DNA of 39,688 nt from an uncultured Bacilli bacterium (GCA_934119965.1 CAKOTA010000011.1:1-39688); one strand, 5' to 3'. Positions 7,038 to 16,068 are shown, counted from the stretch's first letter. Numbers and translations: made by a program. Notes: generated from the sequence alone by a model not told the origin.

Positions 7038-7733
7038 CTATACATATATTATTGTTATTCCAGAAAAGTGAATTCCTCCTGTAAGAGTTAGAATATTTTC
7101 TGAATTGCTTACTGGTGTATTTCGTTCATCGATTCCACCGGCAAATACATTAACTTGATTTATAACTTTCCAATCTTTAGGAATATATAATTCAACTCCA
7201 CTAAATGAAACGTCTAATTCAATAGTCGCACCATCTTTACTTAATTTAGCTTGATCAAAATATACTTTAGCGGCTCCAAATGAACAGTCGATTAAACCAC
7301 TTTTTAAATTTTCAGCGTTGACATATTTGATAACAGAATTAAAATTTACATCAACATTAATAATATTATTATCATCTCTTTCAATTGTTGAATTATATTT
7401 ATGATTTTTACGATGTCCAAATATCAAGTGTAAGCCAATACTTAGAAATAATGCACATAATAATAGTGGCCAAGGTGTAATTGAAGTGATACCTAATTCT
7501 TTAGCATACATACAACCTACAATAGCGGGTGGAATTAGAATTGAACTAAAGTTTAAATGAATTATACCCTTAATAAAAATAGGAATTAAAAATAAAGTAA
7601 CAATGAAATAAAATATGTTTCCTATTTCAATATAACCTAAAGCATTGATAATAAGGGCTGTTCCAAGTAATACAAATAATATTCCAAATAGTATTTTTTT
7701 TCTTTTAATGTTTTTTGAATAATCATTTCTCAT
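7038..7733 (-). CDS. LiaF-like membrane protein
   Basis: This 231-residue protein has about four N-terminal membrane segments (residues 13-120) and a C-terminal domain of short beta repeats (INVDVNFNSV, LIDCSFGAAKVYFD, ELDVSFSGVELYIP, NVFAGGID) typical of LiaF/DUF2154-type cell-wall stress proteins. In the family this domain takes part in sensing envelope stress and modulating a two-component system. Its start overlaps the end of the LytTR regulator gene by 11 bases, so the two are co-translated. Regulator plus membrane LiaF-like partner suggests an anti-activator or sensor pair; that is inference. Confidence 0.75.
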   Translation of the reverse strand: MRNDYSKNIKRKKILFGILFVLLGTALIINALGYIEIGNIFYFIVTLFLIPIFIKGIIHLNFSSILIPPAIVGCMYAKELGITSITPWPLLLCALFLSIGLHLIFGHRKNHKYNSTIERDDNNIINVDVNFNSVIKYVNAENLKSGLIDCSFGAAKVYFDQAKLSKDGATIELDVSFSGVELYIPKDWKVINQVNVFAGGIDERNTPVSNSENILTLTGGIHFSGITIIYV

Positions 7734-8187
7734 AAAATCTCATTTCCTCCATTCTTTCTCTTAATGTTTTAAAATACATTCTAGATACATATACCTGTTT
7801 GTAGCTTTTATTAAATTTGACTACACTAGAAGACGTAATATTTTTTTCTATCGAATAGACATAATTAATATTAATAATAGTAGATTTTGATATCCTTAAA
7901 AAATTATTTGGTAAGATGTTTTCTAACTCATAAAGCTTATATTTTGTTTCAAAAATATTGTCATTTGTATGTGCACATATACAAGTGTCAGTTGTTTCGA
8001 AAAACAAAATGTCACTAAGGGGTAAAAAATATTCAGTTTCTTTTTTATAAAAAGTCAATTTCAAACTTTTGTTATTTAATGAAGTGATATAATTTTTTAT
8101 TTTTTTAATGTTATCATTAATATCAGAACATTTTATAACTATTTCTTCTTCTTTTATGTTTTCATCAATATCAATTTTAATTTTCAT
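7723..8187 (-). CDS. LytTR-family transcription regulator
   Basis: This 154-residue protein has a C-terminal LytTR DNA-binding domain (about 50-150) with the usual segments: YFLPLSDILFFET, a TKYKLYELENILP helix, NFLRISKSTIININYV and VYVSRMYFKTLRERM. There is no receiver domain; the N-terminal 45 residues are a small alpha/beta piece, as in the LytTR regulators paired with membrane proteins. It starts six bases after AGGAGG. Two 21-bp-spaced direct repeats upstream (8248-8281) are good candidate operators, so it probably controls its own operon or the divergent glycosyltransferase. Confidence 0.85.
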   Translation of the reverse strand: MKIKIDIDENIKEEEIVIKCSDINDNIKKIKNYITSLNNKSLKLTFYKKETEYFLPLSDILFFETTDTCICAHTNDNIFETKYKLYELENILPNNFLRISKSTIININYVYSIEKNITSSSVVKFNKSYKQVYVSRMYFKTLRERMEEMRFYEK

Positions 8188-8247
8188 ATTACTGCCTCCT
8201 ACAAGTTCATTATATACTAAAAAAATTAAAAGTAAAATAAAAATAAC

Positions 8248-8281
8248 TAAGTGGTTAAAAATACTTATTAAGTGGTTAAAA
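8248..8281. promoter_or_regulatory. Candidate LytTR operator: two 13-bp direct repeats
   Basis: TAAGTGGTTAAAA occurs exactly twice, at 8248-8260 and 8269-8281. The repeat distance is 21 bases, two helical turns. LytTR proteins bind pairs of direct repeats on one DNA face at about this spacing. The pair lies 60 bases upstream of the LytTR gene and directly upstream of a -35 box of the divergent gene. Confidence 0.6.
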
Positions 8282-8283
8282 TA

Positions 8284-8312
8284 TTGAATATAATAAAAAT
8301 TTATTGTATAAT
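8284..8312 (+). promoter_or_regulatory. Sigma-A promoter of the glycosyltransferase gene
   Basis: TTGAAT (8284-8289), 17-base spacer, TATAAT (8307-8312). It abuts the LytTR repeats. A second, extended -10 (TGGTATAAT, -10 at 8365-8370) lies closer to the gene. Confidence 0.6.
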
Positions 8313-8387
8313 AACACCAGTTATATTATTTCTTGGAATAATTTTTATTTTTTTTTGGAAATGGTATAATTGATATGAGGTAGTTTT

Positions 8388-9479
8388 ATGGATGGATTAG
8401 TGTTAATTATAATAATAGATTTATTGATAATAGTAACAGTTTATTTTTTATTTAAATTATTTGATAAAACTAAAGTTATTGCTGAATATGAACCAAAAAA
8501 TACATTTGCAATTCTAATACCAGCTAGAAATGAAGAAAATGTAATTTCCAGTTTGTTAGATAGCTTAAATAATCAAAATTATCCGAAAGAATTGTATGAT
8601 ATCTATGTGATACCAAATAATTGTAATGACAAAACTGAAGAATTATCTAAAGATAAAGCAAAAATACTTAAGTATGACATAAATTTTAAAACAAAAGGTG
8701 AGGTTCTAAAGAAAGCATTTAGCGATTTGATGGAATATGATGCTTTTATAGTGTTTGATGCAGATAATGTGGTTGATTCTAATTTTATTAAAACGATGAA
8801 TAATTATTTATGTAATGGTTCGTTAGTAGTTCAAGGTTATAGAGATAGTAAAAACTATGAAAATTGGTTATCATATAGTTATTCAATATTTTATTGGTTA
8901 CAAAATTTATATCTTGAAAAAATAAATTCTTCATTTATAAGTGGAACCGGTTTTATGATAAAAAAAGAAGTAATAGAAAAATATGGATTTAATGTTGAAA
9001 CTTTAACTGAAGACACTGAATTTTCTACTCTTTGTGAAATAAATAAAATTAGAATAGATTTTGCTAAAGAAGCAATTACTTATGATGAACAACCAACCGA
9101 TTTTATAACATCTTGGAATCAAAGAAAAAGATGGACTGTAGGTGTAGCTCAAACTTTAAAATTATATTTTAAACGAATTATTGAGACTAGTAGTATAAAT
9201 TCATTTATTATTTTAAATAATCCAGTATTTAATTTAATAGGTTTAATTATAGCTTTACTGTATTTAGGCAATATGAATTATTTTATAATACTTATATCAT
9301 CGTTATATATATTTATGATAGTAATTGCATTTATAACAATTTCATATAATAATAAAAAGTTAGATCATAGATTATTTTTGTTTCCAGTTTTTATTCTAAG
9401 CTGGGTACCAATAAATATAATTTATTTGTTCAAAAAAGATTGTGAATGGAAAGAAATAAAACATAATAAGAATTTATAG
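8388..9479 (+). CDS. Membrane-bound family 2 glycosyltransferase
   Basis: This 363-residue protein would transfer a sugar from a nucleotide donor at the inner face of the membrane. An N-terminal membrane segment (about 4-24) is followed by a GT-A domain: LIPARNEE, the DxD motif D124-A-D126, acceptor motif T-E208-D209 and Q245-R-K-R248-W249. This is the D, DxD, D, QxxRW set of processive-type GT2 enzymes. Two or three membrane segments follow (about 275-345). Substrate and product are not evident; a cell-surface polysaccharide or glycolipid is likely. The CmpB-like gene starts 9 bases downstream. Confidence 0.85.
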   Translation: MDGLVLIIIIDLLIIVTVYFLFKLFDKTKVIAEYEPKNTFAILIPARNEENVISSLLDSLNNQNYPKELYDIYVIPNNCNDKTEELSKDKAKILKYDINFKTKGEVLKKAFSDLMEYDAFIVFDADNVVDSNFIKTMNNYLCNGSLVVQGYRDSKNYENWLSYSYSIFYWLQNLYLEKINSSFISGTGFMIKKEVIEKYGFNVETLTEDTEFSTLCEINKIRIDFAKEAITYDEQPTDFITSWNQRKRWTVGVAQTLKLYFKRIIETSSINSFIILNNPVFNLIGLIIALLYLGNMNYFIILISSLYIFMIVIAFITISYNNKKLDHRLFLFPVFILSWVPINIIYLFKKDCEWKEIKHNKNL

Positions 9480-9488
9480 GTGGTAAGT

Positions 9489-10148
9489 ATGAAAGAAGTA
9501 AATGAAAAAAAGGTATTCGCACAGGGATATTGTTTTATTAAAATTTTTTTATTCTTTGTAATAGGTTGTATTTTAGGAGCATATTATGAGGAAATAGGAT
9601 TTATAATAAGACACGGATATTGGGCACCAAGAAGAGCATTATTATATGGTCCGTTTAGTCCTGTATATGGGATTGCGTTTATGTTAGTAGCAATAGTGTT
9701 TGGTAAAAAAACAGATATGAAATGGACAAAGGCATATATTTATTGTTTCTTTTTAGGAGGACTATTAGAATATTCATTAAGTTGGATTCAACAACTAATA
9801 TTTCATTCTAGATCGTGGAATTATGAGGGATATTTCTTGAATATAGGTGGTAGAACAACTGTAATATTTATGTTTGCTTGGGGATTAATGGGGATGATTT
9901 TCATTAAAATATTATATCCATTGATTTCTAATTTGATTGAAAAAATACCATATAAGATTGGAAATATTTGTTTTATAATATTACTAATATTTATGATATT
10001 TGATATATCAGTTTCTTTTGCAGCTACTTTAAGACAAACAAACAGAAGAAAAGGAAACCCACCAATTACATTTATCGGAAAATTATGCGATGAAATATAT
10101 CCTGATGATGTTTTAAAAAAAGTATATAATAATGCCGTATATGAATAG
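9489..10148 (+). CDS. CmpB-type putative ABC transporter permease family protein
   Basis: This 219-residue membrane protein of the ABC_trans_CmpB family (PF06541) has about five or six membrane segments. It shows conserved family features: YGPFSPVYG, LGGLLEYSLSW, a SRSWNYEGYFLNIGGRT stretch and FAWGLMG. Despite the family name, no nucleotide-binding partner is beside it and the function is unproven. The start is ATG at 9489, five bases after AGGTGG; the GTG at 9480 lies inside the SD. It follows the glycosyltransferase with almost no gap, suggesting one operon for an envelope task. Confidence 0.75.
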   Translation: MKEVNEKKVFAQGYCFIKIFLFFVIGCILGAYYEEIGFIIRHGYWAPRRALLYGPFSPVYGIAFMLVAIVFGKKTDMKWTKAYIYCFFLGGLLEYSLSWIQQLIFHSRSWNYEGYFLNIGGRTTVIFMFAWGLMGMIFIKILYPLISNLIEKIPYKIGNICFIILLIFMIFDISVSFAATLRQTNRRKGNPPITFIGKLCDEIYPDDVLKKVYNNAVYE

Positions 10149-10169
10149 ATTTTATAATCTATTTTTTTT
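10144..10169 (+). terminator. Terminator after the CmpB-like gene
   Basis: AATAGATT-TTAT-AATCTATT and six further Ts, starting within the end of the gene. Confidence 0.85.
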
Positions 10170-10248
10170 GTAAATAAGTGTAAATAATAAGAATATAATA
10201 AGTTCAAAAAAAATACTTATGTTATAATTAAATAAGATAGGAGTACTT

Positions 10249-11097
10249 ATGAATAACTGGATTTTTTTAGGACTTATTTATGGAATCATAAGTGGGATTT
10301 ATTTTTTATTTCAAAAGCAGGCTATGAAGACTAATCATTCAATAGAAGTATTTGTAACTTATGTTACGATAGCTTTCTTAATAGTTTTTTTGGATATGCC
10401 TGATTTATTAAGCATTGAACCAAAATATTTATTATTAATTTCAGTTAAATCTTTGATTATGCTGGTATCATTTATTTTGTCATTCAAGGCAATGAGTAAA
10501 TTATCTGTAAGTTTATATGGTGTCATCAATATGTCAAGAATATTATTTACGACATTACTGGGTATAATAATACTTAATGAAACATTTGGCAAATATCAAA
10601 TAATAGGAATGATATTAATATGTTTGGGTCTATTATTGATAAATTCATATAAAGAAGAAGATAAAAAAAGTGATAAAAAATACATATTAATATTATTTAT
10701 TGGATGTGTTTTTGCTTCCATAGGAGGACTTTTAGATAAAATTATTTCTTTAAATGTTAAACCAAGTGATTTCCAATGGTGTTTCTTATTATATTTATTT
10801 TTATATAGTTGGCTATATGTATTAGTAAGAAATATTAAGATTAATTTCAAAAAATCTTTTAAAAATCCTTGGATATATTTATATAGTATTTCTATGGTAG
10901 TAGCAGATAGAATATTGTTTACTGTTAATAGTATTTCTGAAAGTGAAATTTCGATAATATCGTTATTAAAACAAATTTCAATTATTATAATGATATTAGG
11001 TGGAGGAATGCTTTTTAAAGAAAAAAATTTAAAATATAAACTAATTTGTTCGTTAGTAATAATAATGGGACTTATAGTTATAGTGATAGGAGGATAA
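10249..11097 (+). CDS. EamA/DMT-family transporter
   Basis: This 282-residue, ten-segment membrane protein has two EamA halves (about 1-130 and 145-282). The first half ends with the family-like LNETFGKYQIIGMILICLG and the second with LFKEKNLKYKLICSLVIIMG. DMT carriers move small metabolites across the membrane; substrate not predictable. It starts after TAGGAG. Its last codons GGA-GGA form the SD of the lactate dehydrogenase gene two bases downstream, so the two are translationally coupled. A role in exporting a fermentation product is possible but only contextual. Confidence 0.82.
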   Translation: MNNWIFLGLIYGIISGIYFLFQKQAMKTNHSIEVFVTYVTIAFLIVFLDMPDLLSIEPKYLLLISVKSLIMLVSFILSFKAMSKLSVSLYGVINMSRILFTTLLGIIILNETFGKYQIIGMILICLGLLLINSYKEEDKKSDKKYILILFIGCVFASIGGLLDKIISLNVKPSDFQWCFLLYLFLYSWLYVLVRNIKINFKKSFKNPWIYLYSISMVVADRILFTVNSISESEISIISLLKQISIIIMILGGGMLFKEKNLKYKLICSLVIIMGLIVIVIGG

Positions 11098-11099
11098 AT

Positions 11100-12008
11100 A
11101 TGAGTAAAGTAGTTTTAGTTGGTTGTGGAAATGTCGGTATGAGTTATGTTTATGCTTTATTAAACCAAAGAACAAGTGTTACTGAAGTTGTTTTAATTGA
11201 TTTAAATAAAGATAGAACTGAAGGGGAAGTTTTAGATTTAAGTCATGGTTTATCTTTTTCACCATCAAAAATAACTTTTAAAGCAGGTGAATATAGTGAT
11301 TGTAGTGATGCTTCTATAGTTGTTATAGCAGCAGGCGCTAACCAAAATCCTGGTGAAACTAGAATGGATTTAATTAATAAAAATTCAAAGATATTTAAAG
11401 GTATTGTAAGTAGTGTTATGGCAAGCGGATTTAAGGGAATATTCTTAGTTGCAACTAATCCATTAGATGTTATGACATATTTAACTTATAAATATTCTGG
11501 TATGGATTCTAGTAGAATAATTGGCTCTGGTACAACTTTGGATACATCTCGTATGCGCTATATGGTAGGTGAAAGATTAGGAATTAATCCTAAAAATATT
11601 CACGGATATGTAATTGGTGAACATGGAGATTCTGAATTTATTCCTTGGTCTATTGCGAGTGCTGGGGCAATTAGAGTAAATGAAGTTATTTCTAAAGAAG
11701 AGCTTGACAAAATCGAAGATAGTGTTAGAAATGTAGCCTATGAAATTATTAATAAAAAAGGTGCAACTTACTATGGGATTGGCATGTGTTTAGTAAGAAT
11801 TACAAATGCTATTTTAGGTGATGAAAATACTATAATGACAGTTTCTAACTATGATGAAAAAGAAGGATGTTATTATGGATATCCAGCTATTATCAATAAA
11901 GATGGTATTAAATCTCGTACTAAATTAGACTTAACAAGTGAAGAATCTTTAACATTACAAAAATCAATAAATATTATTAAAACTGCTATTCAAAGTATAG
12001 AAGAATAA
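11100..12008 (+). CDS. ldh: L-lactate dehydrogenase
   Basis: This 302-residue NAD-dependent enzyme reduces pyruvate to L-lactate at the end of glycolysis. The Rossmann GCGNVGMSY lies at about residues 8-16. The loop GANQNPGETR carries Gln82, which marks lactate rather than malate specificity, and Arg89. VATNPLDVMTY, GSGTTLDTSRMR and the catalytic His175 in GEHGDSE follow. The start is ATG at 11100, six bases after AGGAGG (11088-11093). It is slightly shorter than the usual 310-317 residues. It shares an operon with the DMT transporter, and a terminator overlaps its stop. A fermentative lifestyle follows. Confidence 0.93.
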   Translation: MSKVVLVGCGNVGMSYVYALLNQRTSVTEVVLIDLNKDRTEGEVLDLSHGLSFSPSKITFKAGEYSDCSDASIVVIAAGANQNPGETRMDLINKNSKIFKGIVSSVMASGFKGIFLVATNPLDVMTYLTYKYSGMDSSRIIGSGTTLDTSRMRYMVGERLGINPKNIHGYVIGEHGDSEFIPWSIASAGAIRVNEVISKEELDKIEDSVRNVAYEIINKKGATYYGIGMCLVRITNAILGDENTIMTVSNYDEKEGCYYGYPAIINKDGIKSRTKLDLTSEESLTLQKSINIIKTAIQSIEE

Positions 12009-12023
12009 AAATTCTTCTTTTTT
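11999..12023 (+). terminator. Terminator after ldh
   Basis: AGAAGAAT-AAAA-ATTCTTCT plus Ts, including the ldh stop codon. Confidence 0.85.
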
Positions 12024-12050
12024 GTGTTATAATTTTAATAGGTGATATAT

Positions 12051-12710
12051 ATGACTTTGTTAATTGTTGAAGATGAAATAAAATTAAGAGAAGAATTAAA
12101 GCAGTTTTTAGAAAACAATGGTTATAAAGTAATAACAATAAATGATTTTGATAATACTTTATCAGAAATTAAAAAAAATAATTGCGATTTAATTTTAATG
12201 GATATAAATTTACCTAATATAAATGGTGAATATTTGGTAAAGGAATTAAGAAAAGATAGCAATGTTCCAATAATTATGGTTACAAGTAAAAATACAGAAA
12301 TGGATGAATTAATTAGTATTAATTATGGAGCTGATGATTTCATAGTTAAACCTTATAATCCACAAATACTTTTAGCAAGAATAGAAAGAATCTTAAAAAG
12401 AATTAATAATAATGATAATAGGATTGTTTATAATGATTTAATTTTAGATGTCTCAAAATCTTCAATAATTAAAAATGATGAGGTTACTCAATTATCTAAA
12501 AATGAGTTTAGAATTTTTTACTATTTGTTATCTAATAGGGGTAAGATTATTTCAAGAGATGATTTAATTAATTATTTATGGGATAACAATGAATTTGTTG
12601 ATGATAATACTTTAACTGTTAATATCAATAGACTTCGTAATAAATTAGCAACTTTAGGATACAATGAACTAATTATTACTAGAAGAGGGCAAGGGTATAT
12701 AGTATTATGA
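12051..12710 (+). CDS. OmpR-family response regulator, BceR-like
   Basis: This 219-residue regulator has a receiver domain (about 1-115) with phospho-acceptor Asp51 in LILMDINLPN and an acidic patch near EDE, then an OmpR-type winged helix (about 125-219) with LSKNEFRIFYYLLSNRG and VNRLR-like recognition residues (NINRLRNKL, RGQGYIV). The start is ATG at 12051 after AGGTGA; GTG 12042 overlaps the SD. The stop overlaps the kinase start (ATGA). The kinase type and the BceAB-like transporter 4 kb downstream suggest response to cell-wall peptides such as bacitracin; the inducer is inferred. Confidence 0.88.
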   Translation: MTLLIVEDEIKLREELKQFLENNGYKVITINDFDNTLSEIKKNNCDLILMDINLPNINGEYLVKELRKDSNVPIIMVTSKNTEMDELISINYGADDFIVKPYNPQILLARIERILKRINNNDNRIVYNDLILDVSKSSIIKNDEVTQLSKNEFRIFYYLLSNRGKIISRDDLINYLWDNNEFVDDNTLTVNINRLRNKLATLGYNELIITRRGQGYIVL

Positions 12711-13708
12711 GTTTAATTAATTATATAAAAGATAAAGTTTTCGAGATTATACTATCAATTGTTTTTATTCTACTTATGTATGGATTATTAAATTATATTG
12801 GAACTAATAATTATTTAATATTATTAATTTTAATTGTAATTATATTGTATTTATTAATATTATTATTTTATGATTACTTTCGTAAGAAAAAGTTTTATTT
12901 AAATTTAGAGAATATTTCTAATAATTTGGATAAGAAATATTATTTGAGTGAAGTAATTGAGAAACCAGATTTTTTAGAAGGCAAAATATTTACAGATATA
13001 CTATATGATATTGATAAATCTTATATTGAAAGTTTAAATAAATATAAATATTCAGTTGAGCAATTTAAAGAATATATTGAATTATGGTGTCATGAGATTA
13101 AAACTCCAATTGCTACTTCAAAATTAATATTAGAAAATAATAAAAAAAATATTTCGGATGAAATTGATAAAATAGAAAATTATGTTGAACAGGTTTTATT
13201 TTATTCTAAAAGTGATGTTGCAGAGTTAGACTATATAATTAAAAAAGTTAATTTGAAAGATATAGTTAATGATGTAATAAAGCGAAATAAAAAAAGTTTA
13301 ATTAGTAAAAAAATTAAAGTTAATGTATTTACAAATGACTATTATATTAATAGTGATTCTAAGTGGTTAGAGTTTATAATTAATCAAATCATTTCAAATA
13401 GTATTAAATATATTAGTGAAGATCCTGAATTAATTATTGAATGCAAAGAAAATCCTGATAATAAAATATTAGTTATTAAAGATAATGGTATTGGTATAGA
13501 TGAATCTGAAATAGATAGAGTTTTTGATAAAGGTTTTACAGGCAGTAATGGGAGAAAAAAGTATGCTTCAACGGGTATTGGGCTATATTTGGTTAAAAGA
13601 TTATGTCTAAAATTAGGTTATAATGTAAGTATAAGTTCAAAGTTAAATAATGGAACAACAGTAATGATTGTTTTTCCGAATAGTTCTATGTATGAAAAAT
13701 TAAAATGA
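12707..13708 (+). CDS. BceS-like sensor histidine kinase
   Basis: This 333-residue intramembrane-sensing kinase has two close N-terminal membrane segments (about 12-58) with almost no outside loop, a short linker, the H box ELWCHEIKTP (His129), N box NQIISNSIKY, and ATP-binding G boxes DNGIGID and STGIGLYLVKRL. Kinases of this shape do not sense the ligand themselves but read the flux of a partner BceAB transporter. It would phosphorylate the regulator encoded just upstream, with which it overlaps by four bases. It ends with TGA, one of the signs that TGA is a stop here. Confidence 0.88.
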   Translation: MSLINYIKDKVFEIILSIVFILLMYGLLNYIGTNNYLILLILIVIILYLLILLFYDYFRKKKFYLNLENISNNLDKKYYLSEVIEKPDFLEGKIFTDILYDIDKSYIESLNKYKYSVEQFKEYIELWCHEIKTPIATSKLILENNKKNISDEIDKIENYVEQVLFYSKSDVAELDYIIKKVNLKDIVNDVIKRNKKSLISKKIKVNVFTNDYYINSDSKWLEFIINQIISNSIKYISEDPELIIECKENPDNKILVIKDNGIGIDESEIDRVFDKGFTGSNGRKKYASTGIGLYLVKRLCLKLGYNVSISSKLNNGTTVMIVFPNSSMYEKLK

Positions 13709-13738
13709 ACAAGATAATTGAATATTAATTAAAATTAA

Positions 13739-13767
13739 TTGAATAAAAAATTTTTAAAGTGTATAAT
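13739..13767 (+). promoter_or_regulatory. Sigma-A promoter of the 13793 gene
   Basis: TTGAAT (13739-13744), 17 bases, TATAAT (13762-13767). The -35 lies in AAATTAATTGAATA, a looser relative of the motif at 14881 and 16033. Confidence 0.65.
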
Positions 13768-13792
13768 ATTACTAATTTGTAGGGGGAAAAAT

Positions 13793-14707
13793 ATGGTAAT
13801 AACAATTATTATTGAAGAATACTATAATTTGATTTGTGAAATGAATTATTTACTAATTTTATCAAATCAAACATTAGAGGATAAAGAAAATGTTCCATTT
13901 GTGAGAGAAAAAATATTGATAAATAGTAATTTTAAACATATAGATATAGAAAATATTTTAAAATATTTACAGAGTTCAATAGATGACAACAATTTGAGCC
14001 ATAAAATTATTGATTACTTAAAAAAATTAATAATATTTGCTGAAAAATATAATATTGATTCATTTGAAGAAATAGAAGATAAAATTCTAATATTATGGGA
14101 TCAAGAACATATATATGATGAATCATTACTAAAATATATTATTAGAATAGATTCAGATAGGTTATATAAAATATATATTGATATGGTAAGAGAAAATTTG
14201 ATTAAAGATCCAAACATTAGTATTGGTACTTCGTCTGAGCCATTGTTTACTATGCTTCCGAAAAAGAAAGAATTGTTAATTTATAATTTAAAGGTTATTG
14301 CTAATCCGTTGGTAGATTGGACTATATTAAGGAATGGAACAATCGCGCTAGAATCTTTTATTTATAAATATGAAACAAGTGAAAATGAGATGTTAAAGAA
14401 ATATTATCATGACATAATAATGATTGCTATAAAAGGCAATATGTGTTTATTTAATAATAGATATTTAAAAAAATCAAGTTATAGTTACTTTGAAAATGTC
14501 ACAGGATTATATTTATTATCATTATATGAAGATGAAAATATACAAGGTATACATAATAGATTAAATGATGCTAATTTTATAAAAGAAATAAAAGAATACT
14601 TAATAAGTAGTGATGGATATAATCATCAATTGGAATTATATAAAGAACATAATCTTCCAGGAGATAGAGGTTTAAATCAAATAAAATTATTAAGAAAGAA
14701 TAGATAG
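13793..14707 (+). CDS. Hypothetical protein within the Bce-like locus
   Basis: This is a 304-residue protein that I do not recognise. It is mostly helical, with no signal peptide or clear membrane segment and a charged C-terminus. The SD AGGGGGA (13781-13787) fixes ATG 13793 as the start and excludes the longer frame from 13739, which begins in the promoter. It has its own consensus promoter. The location between the Bce-like kinase and the VanZ-RDD gene suggests a role in envelope stress or peptide resistance, but nothing in the protein shows this. Confidence 0.7.
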   Translation: MVITIIIEEYYNLICEMNYLLILSNQTLEDKENVPFVREKILINSNFKHIDIENILKYLQSSIDDNNLSHKIIDYLKKLIIFAEKYNIDSFEEIEDKILILWDQEHIYDESLLKYIIRIDSDRLYKIYIDMVRENLIKDPNISIGTSSEPLFTMLPKKKELLIYNLKVIANPLVDWTILRNGTIALESFIYKYETSENEMLKKYYHDIIMIAIKGNMCLFNNRYLKKSSYSYFENVTGLYLLSLYEDENIQGIHNRLNDANFIKEIKEYLISSDGYNHQLELYKEHNLPGDRGLNQIKLLRKNR

Positions 14708-14829
14708 ATTTTAATGAATTATAAAAATATTAATTTATTCAAAAAATATGCAATTAAATTAGTAATTTAATTTTTAAAACAAATAATGATTCAATAGAGA
14801 TTAATAATAAAGTCCGATAAAAATAATGA

Positions 14830-14852
14830 AGATATAGCAATATATCTTTTTT
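14830..14852 (+). terminator. Terminator in the 14708-14934 gap
   Basis: AGATAT...ATATCT with a six-base loop and six Ts. The remaining 200 bases of this gap hold only the promoter at 14888. Confidence 0.6.
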
Positions 14853-14880
14853 CTTACAAAAATGTAATAATATTTAAGAT

Positions 14881-14916
14881 AAATCGATTGTTAATAGATA
14901 ATTTATGTAATAAAAT
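14881..14916 (+). promoter_or_regulatory. Promoter of the VanZ-RDD gene with shared -35 motif
   Basis: TTGTTA (14888-14893), 17 bases, TAAAAT (14911-14916). The -35 is inside AAATCGATTGTTAATA (14881-14896), which matches 15 of 16 bases at 16033-16048 before the ABC transporter. Likely a common regulator site. Confidence 0.55.
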
Positions 14917-14934
14917 TATATCTAGGTGGTCGAG

Positions 14935-16029
14935 ATGTATACAGATGTAATATTAAAAGGATTATTATATTTTCCTATTGTTGCTTTATTAATAACATTT
15001 CCATATATGTTATATGAATATCATAAATTTGGTTCAATTCATCCATATAGAACATTTATTATATATTCATTTGTTTTATATCTTTTAATAGCTTATTTTC
15101 TAGTAATACTTCCACTACCAACATTTGAAAGTGTTGCTACATTAACGACTCCAAGAATGCAGTTAATTCCTTTTTCATTTATAAATGATATTATAAAAGA
15201 AAATACAATTGTTTTAGGAAATATAAACACATATTTACCTGGATTAGCTAAATCTTGTTTTTATGTTCCCTTATATAATGTTTTTTTAACGCTTCCTTTT
15301 GGTATTTATTTACACTACTATTTTAAATTAGATTTAAAAAAAGTGACGATATTTTCGTTTTTATTAAGTTTATTTTTTGAATTGACACAATTAACAGGAT
15401 TATATTTTATTTATCCAAGAGGATATAGATTATTTGATGTTGATGATTTATTATTAAATACATTAGGTGGTGTAATTGGCTATTATATTGCTTTTATAGC
15501 AATTAAAATATTGCCTAGTAAAGATGAAATAAATGATAAAGCCTATGAAATAGGCAAAAAAATATCATTTATAAAGAGAATAACAGTATATATACTTGAT
15601 ATATTAATTTACTTTACAATTGATACTATTATTTATACTTTAACAAATAAGAATGCAGTATTTATTTTATGGGTTATCTATTATATTTTAATTCCAATAA
15701 TATTTAAAAGAACAATAGGGCAAAAATTTTTAAACATAAAATTACAAAGTATGAATGATAAAAAAATATCTATCTTAAGAATTGTTGAAAGAGAAATCTT
15801 ATTAATAACAACATACTATGGATTTCCGATTATAATTATATATATTTTCTTTCTTTTATATTATTATTTACATATAAATTTATTATTTGGATTTATAGTT
15901 ATGTTTATAATATTAATCTATTATATAATTGTTTTAATTAAATTAATTAGAAATAAAGATTTGTTATATGAGAAAATAAGCAAAATTAAATTAAAAAGTA
16001 CAATATTACAAAATTGTAATGATATGTAA
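14935..16029 (+). CDS. VanZ-RDD fusion membrane protein
   Basis: This 364-residue membrane protein has an N-terminal VanZ-like half (about 1-190, roughly five segments, with the LPTFESV, QLTGLYFIYPRGYRLFDVDD and LLNTLGGVIGY features) and a C-terminal RDD half (about 210-340; RITVYILDILIYF, then KRTIGQKFLNIKLQ). VanZ proteins raise teicoplanin or lipoglycopeptide tolerance by an unclear mechanism; RDD domains are small transport-like modules. The start is ATG 14935 after AGGTGG; GTG 14926 lies in the SD. The shared promoter motif with the ABC transporter genes supports one envelope-defence regulon. Confidence 0.82.
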   Translation: MYTDVILKGLLYFPIVALLITFPYMLYEYHKFGSIHPYRTFIIYSFVLYLLIAYFLVILPLPTFESVATLTTPRMQLIPFSFINDIIKENTIVLGNINTYLPGLAKSCFYVPLYNVFLTLPFGIYLHYYFKLDLKKVTIFSFLLSLFFELTQLTGLYFIYPRGYRLFDVDDLLLNTLGGVIGYYIAFIAIKILPSKDEINDKAYEIGKKISFIKRITVYILDILIYFTIDTIIYTLTNKNAVFILWVIYYILIPIIFKRTIGQKFLNIKLQSMNDKKISILRIVEREILLITTYYGFPIIIIYIFFLLYYYLHINLLFGFIVMFIILIYYIIVLIKLIRNKDLLYEKISKIKLKSTILQNCNDM

Positions 16030-16032
16030 TTT

Positions 16033-16068
16033 AAATCAATTGTTAATAAAAGTCATTTAAAATATAAT
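16033..16068 (+). promoter_or_regulatory. Promoter of the Bce-like transporter with shared -35 motif
   Basis: TTGTTA (16040-16045), 17 bases, TATAAT (16063-16068). The -35 sits in AAATCAATTGTTAATA (16033-16048), near-identical to the copy at 14881. Confidence 0.65.

Noticed and set aside
12706..13708. Mollicute code with TGA as Trp
   Set aside because: Genes end properly at TGA (12708-12710, 13706-13708), Trp is encoded by TGG, and the tRNA-Trp remnant has a CCA anticodon.
14708..14934. Hidden gene in the 227-base gap
   Set aside because: No frame of useful length with an SD; only a terminator and a promoter are visible.
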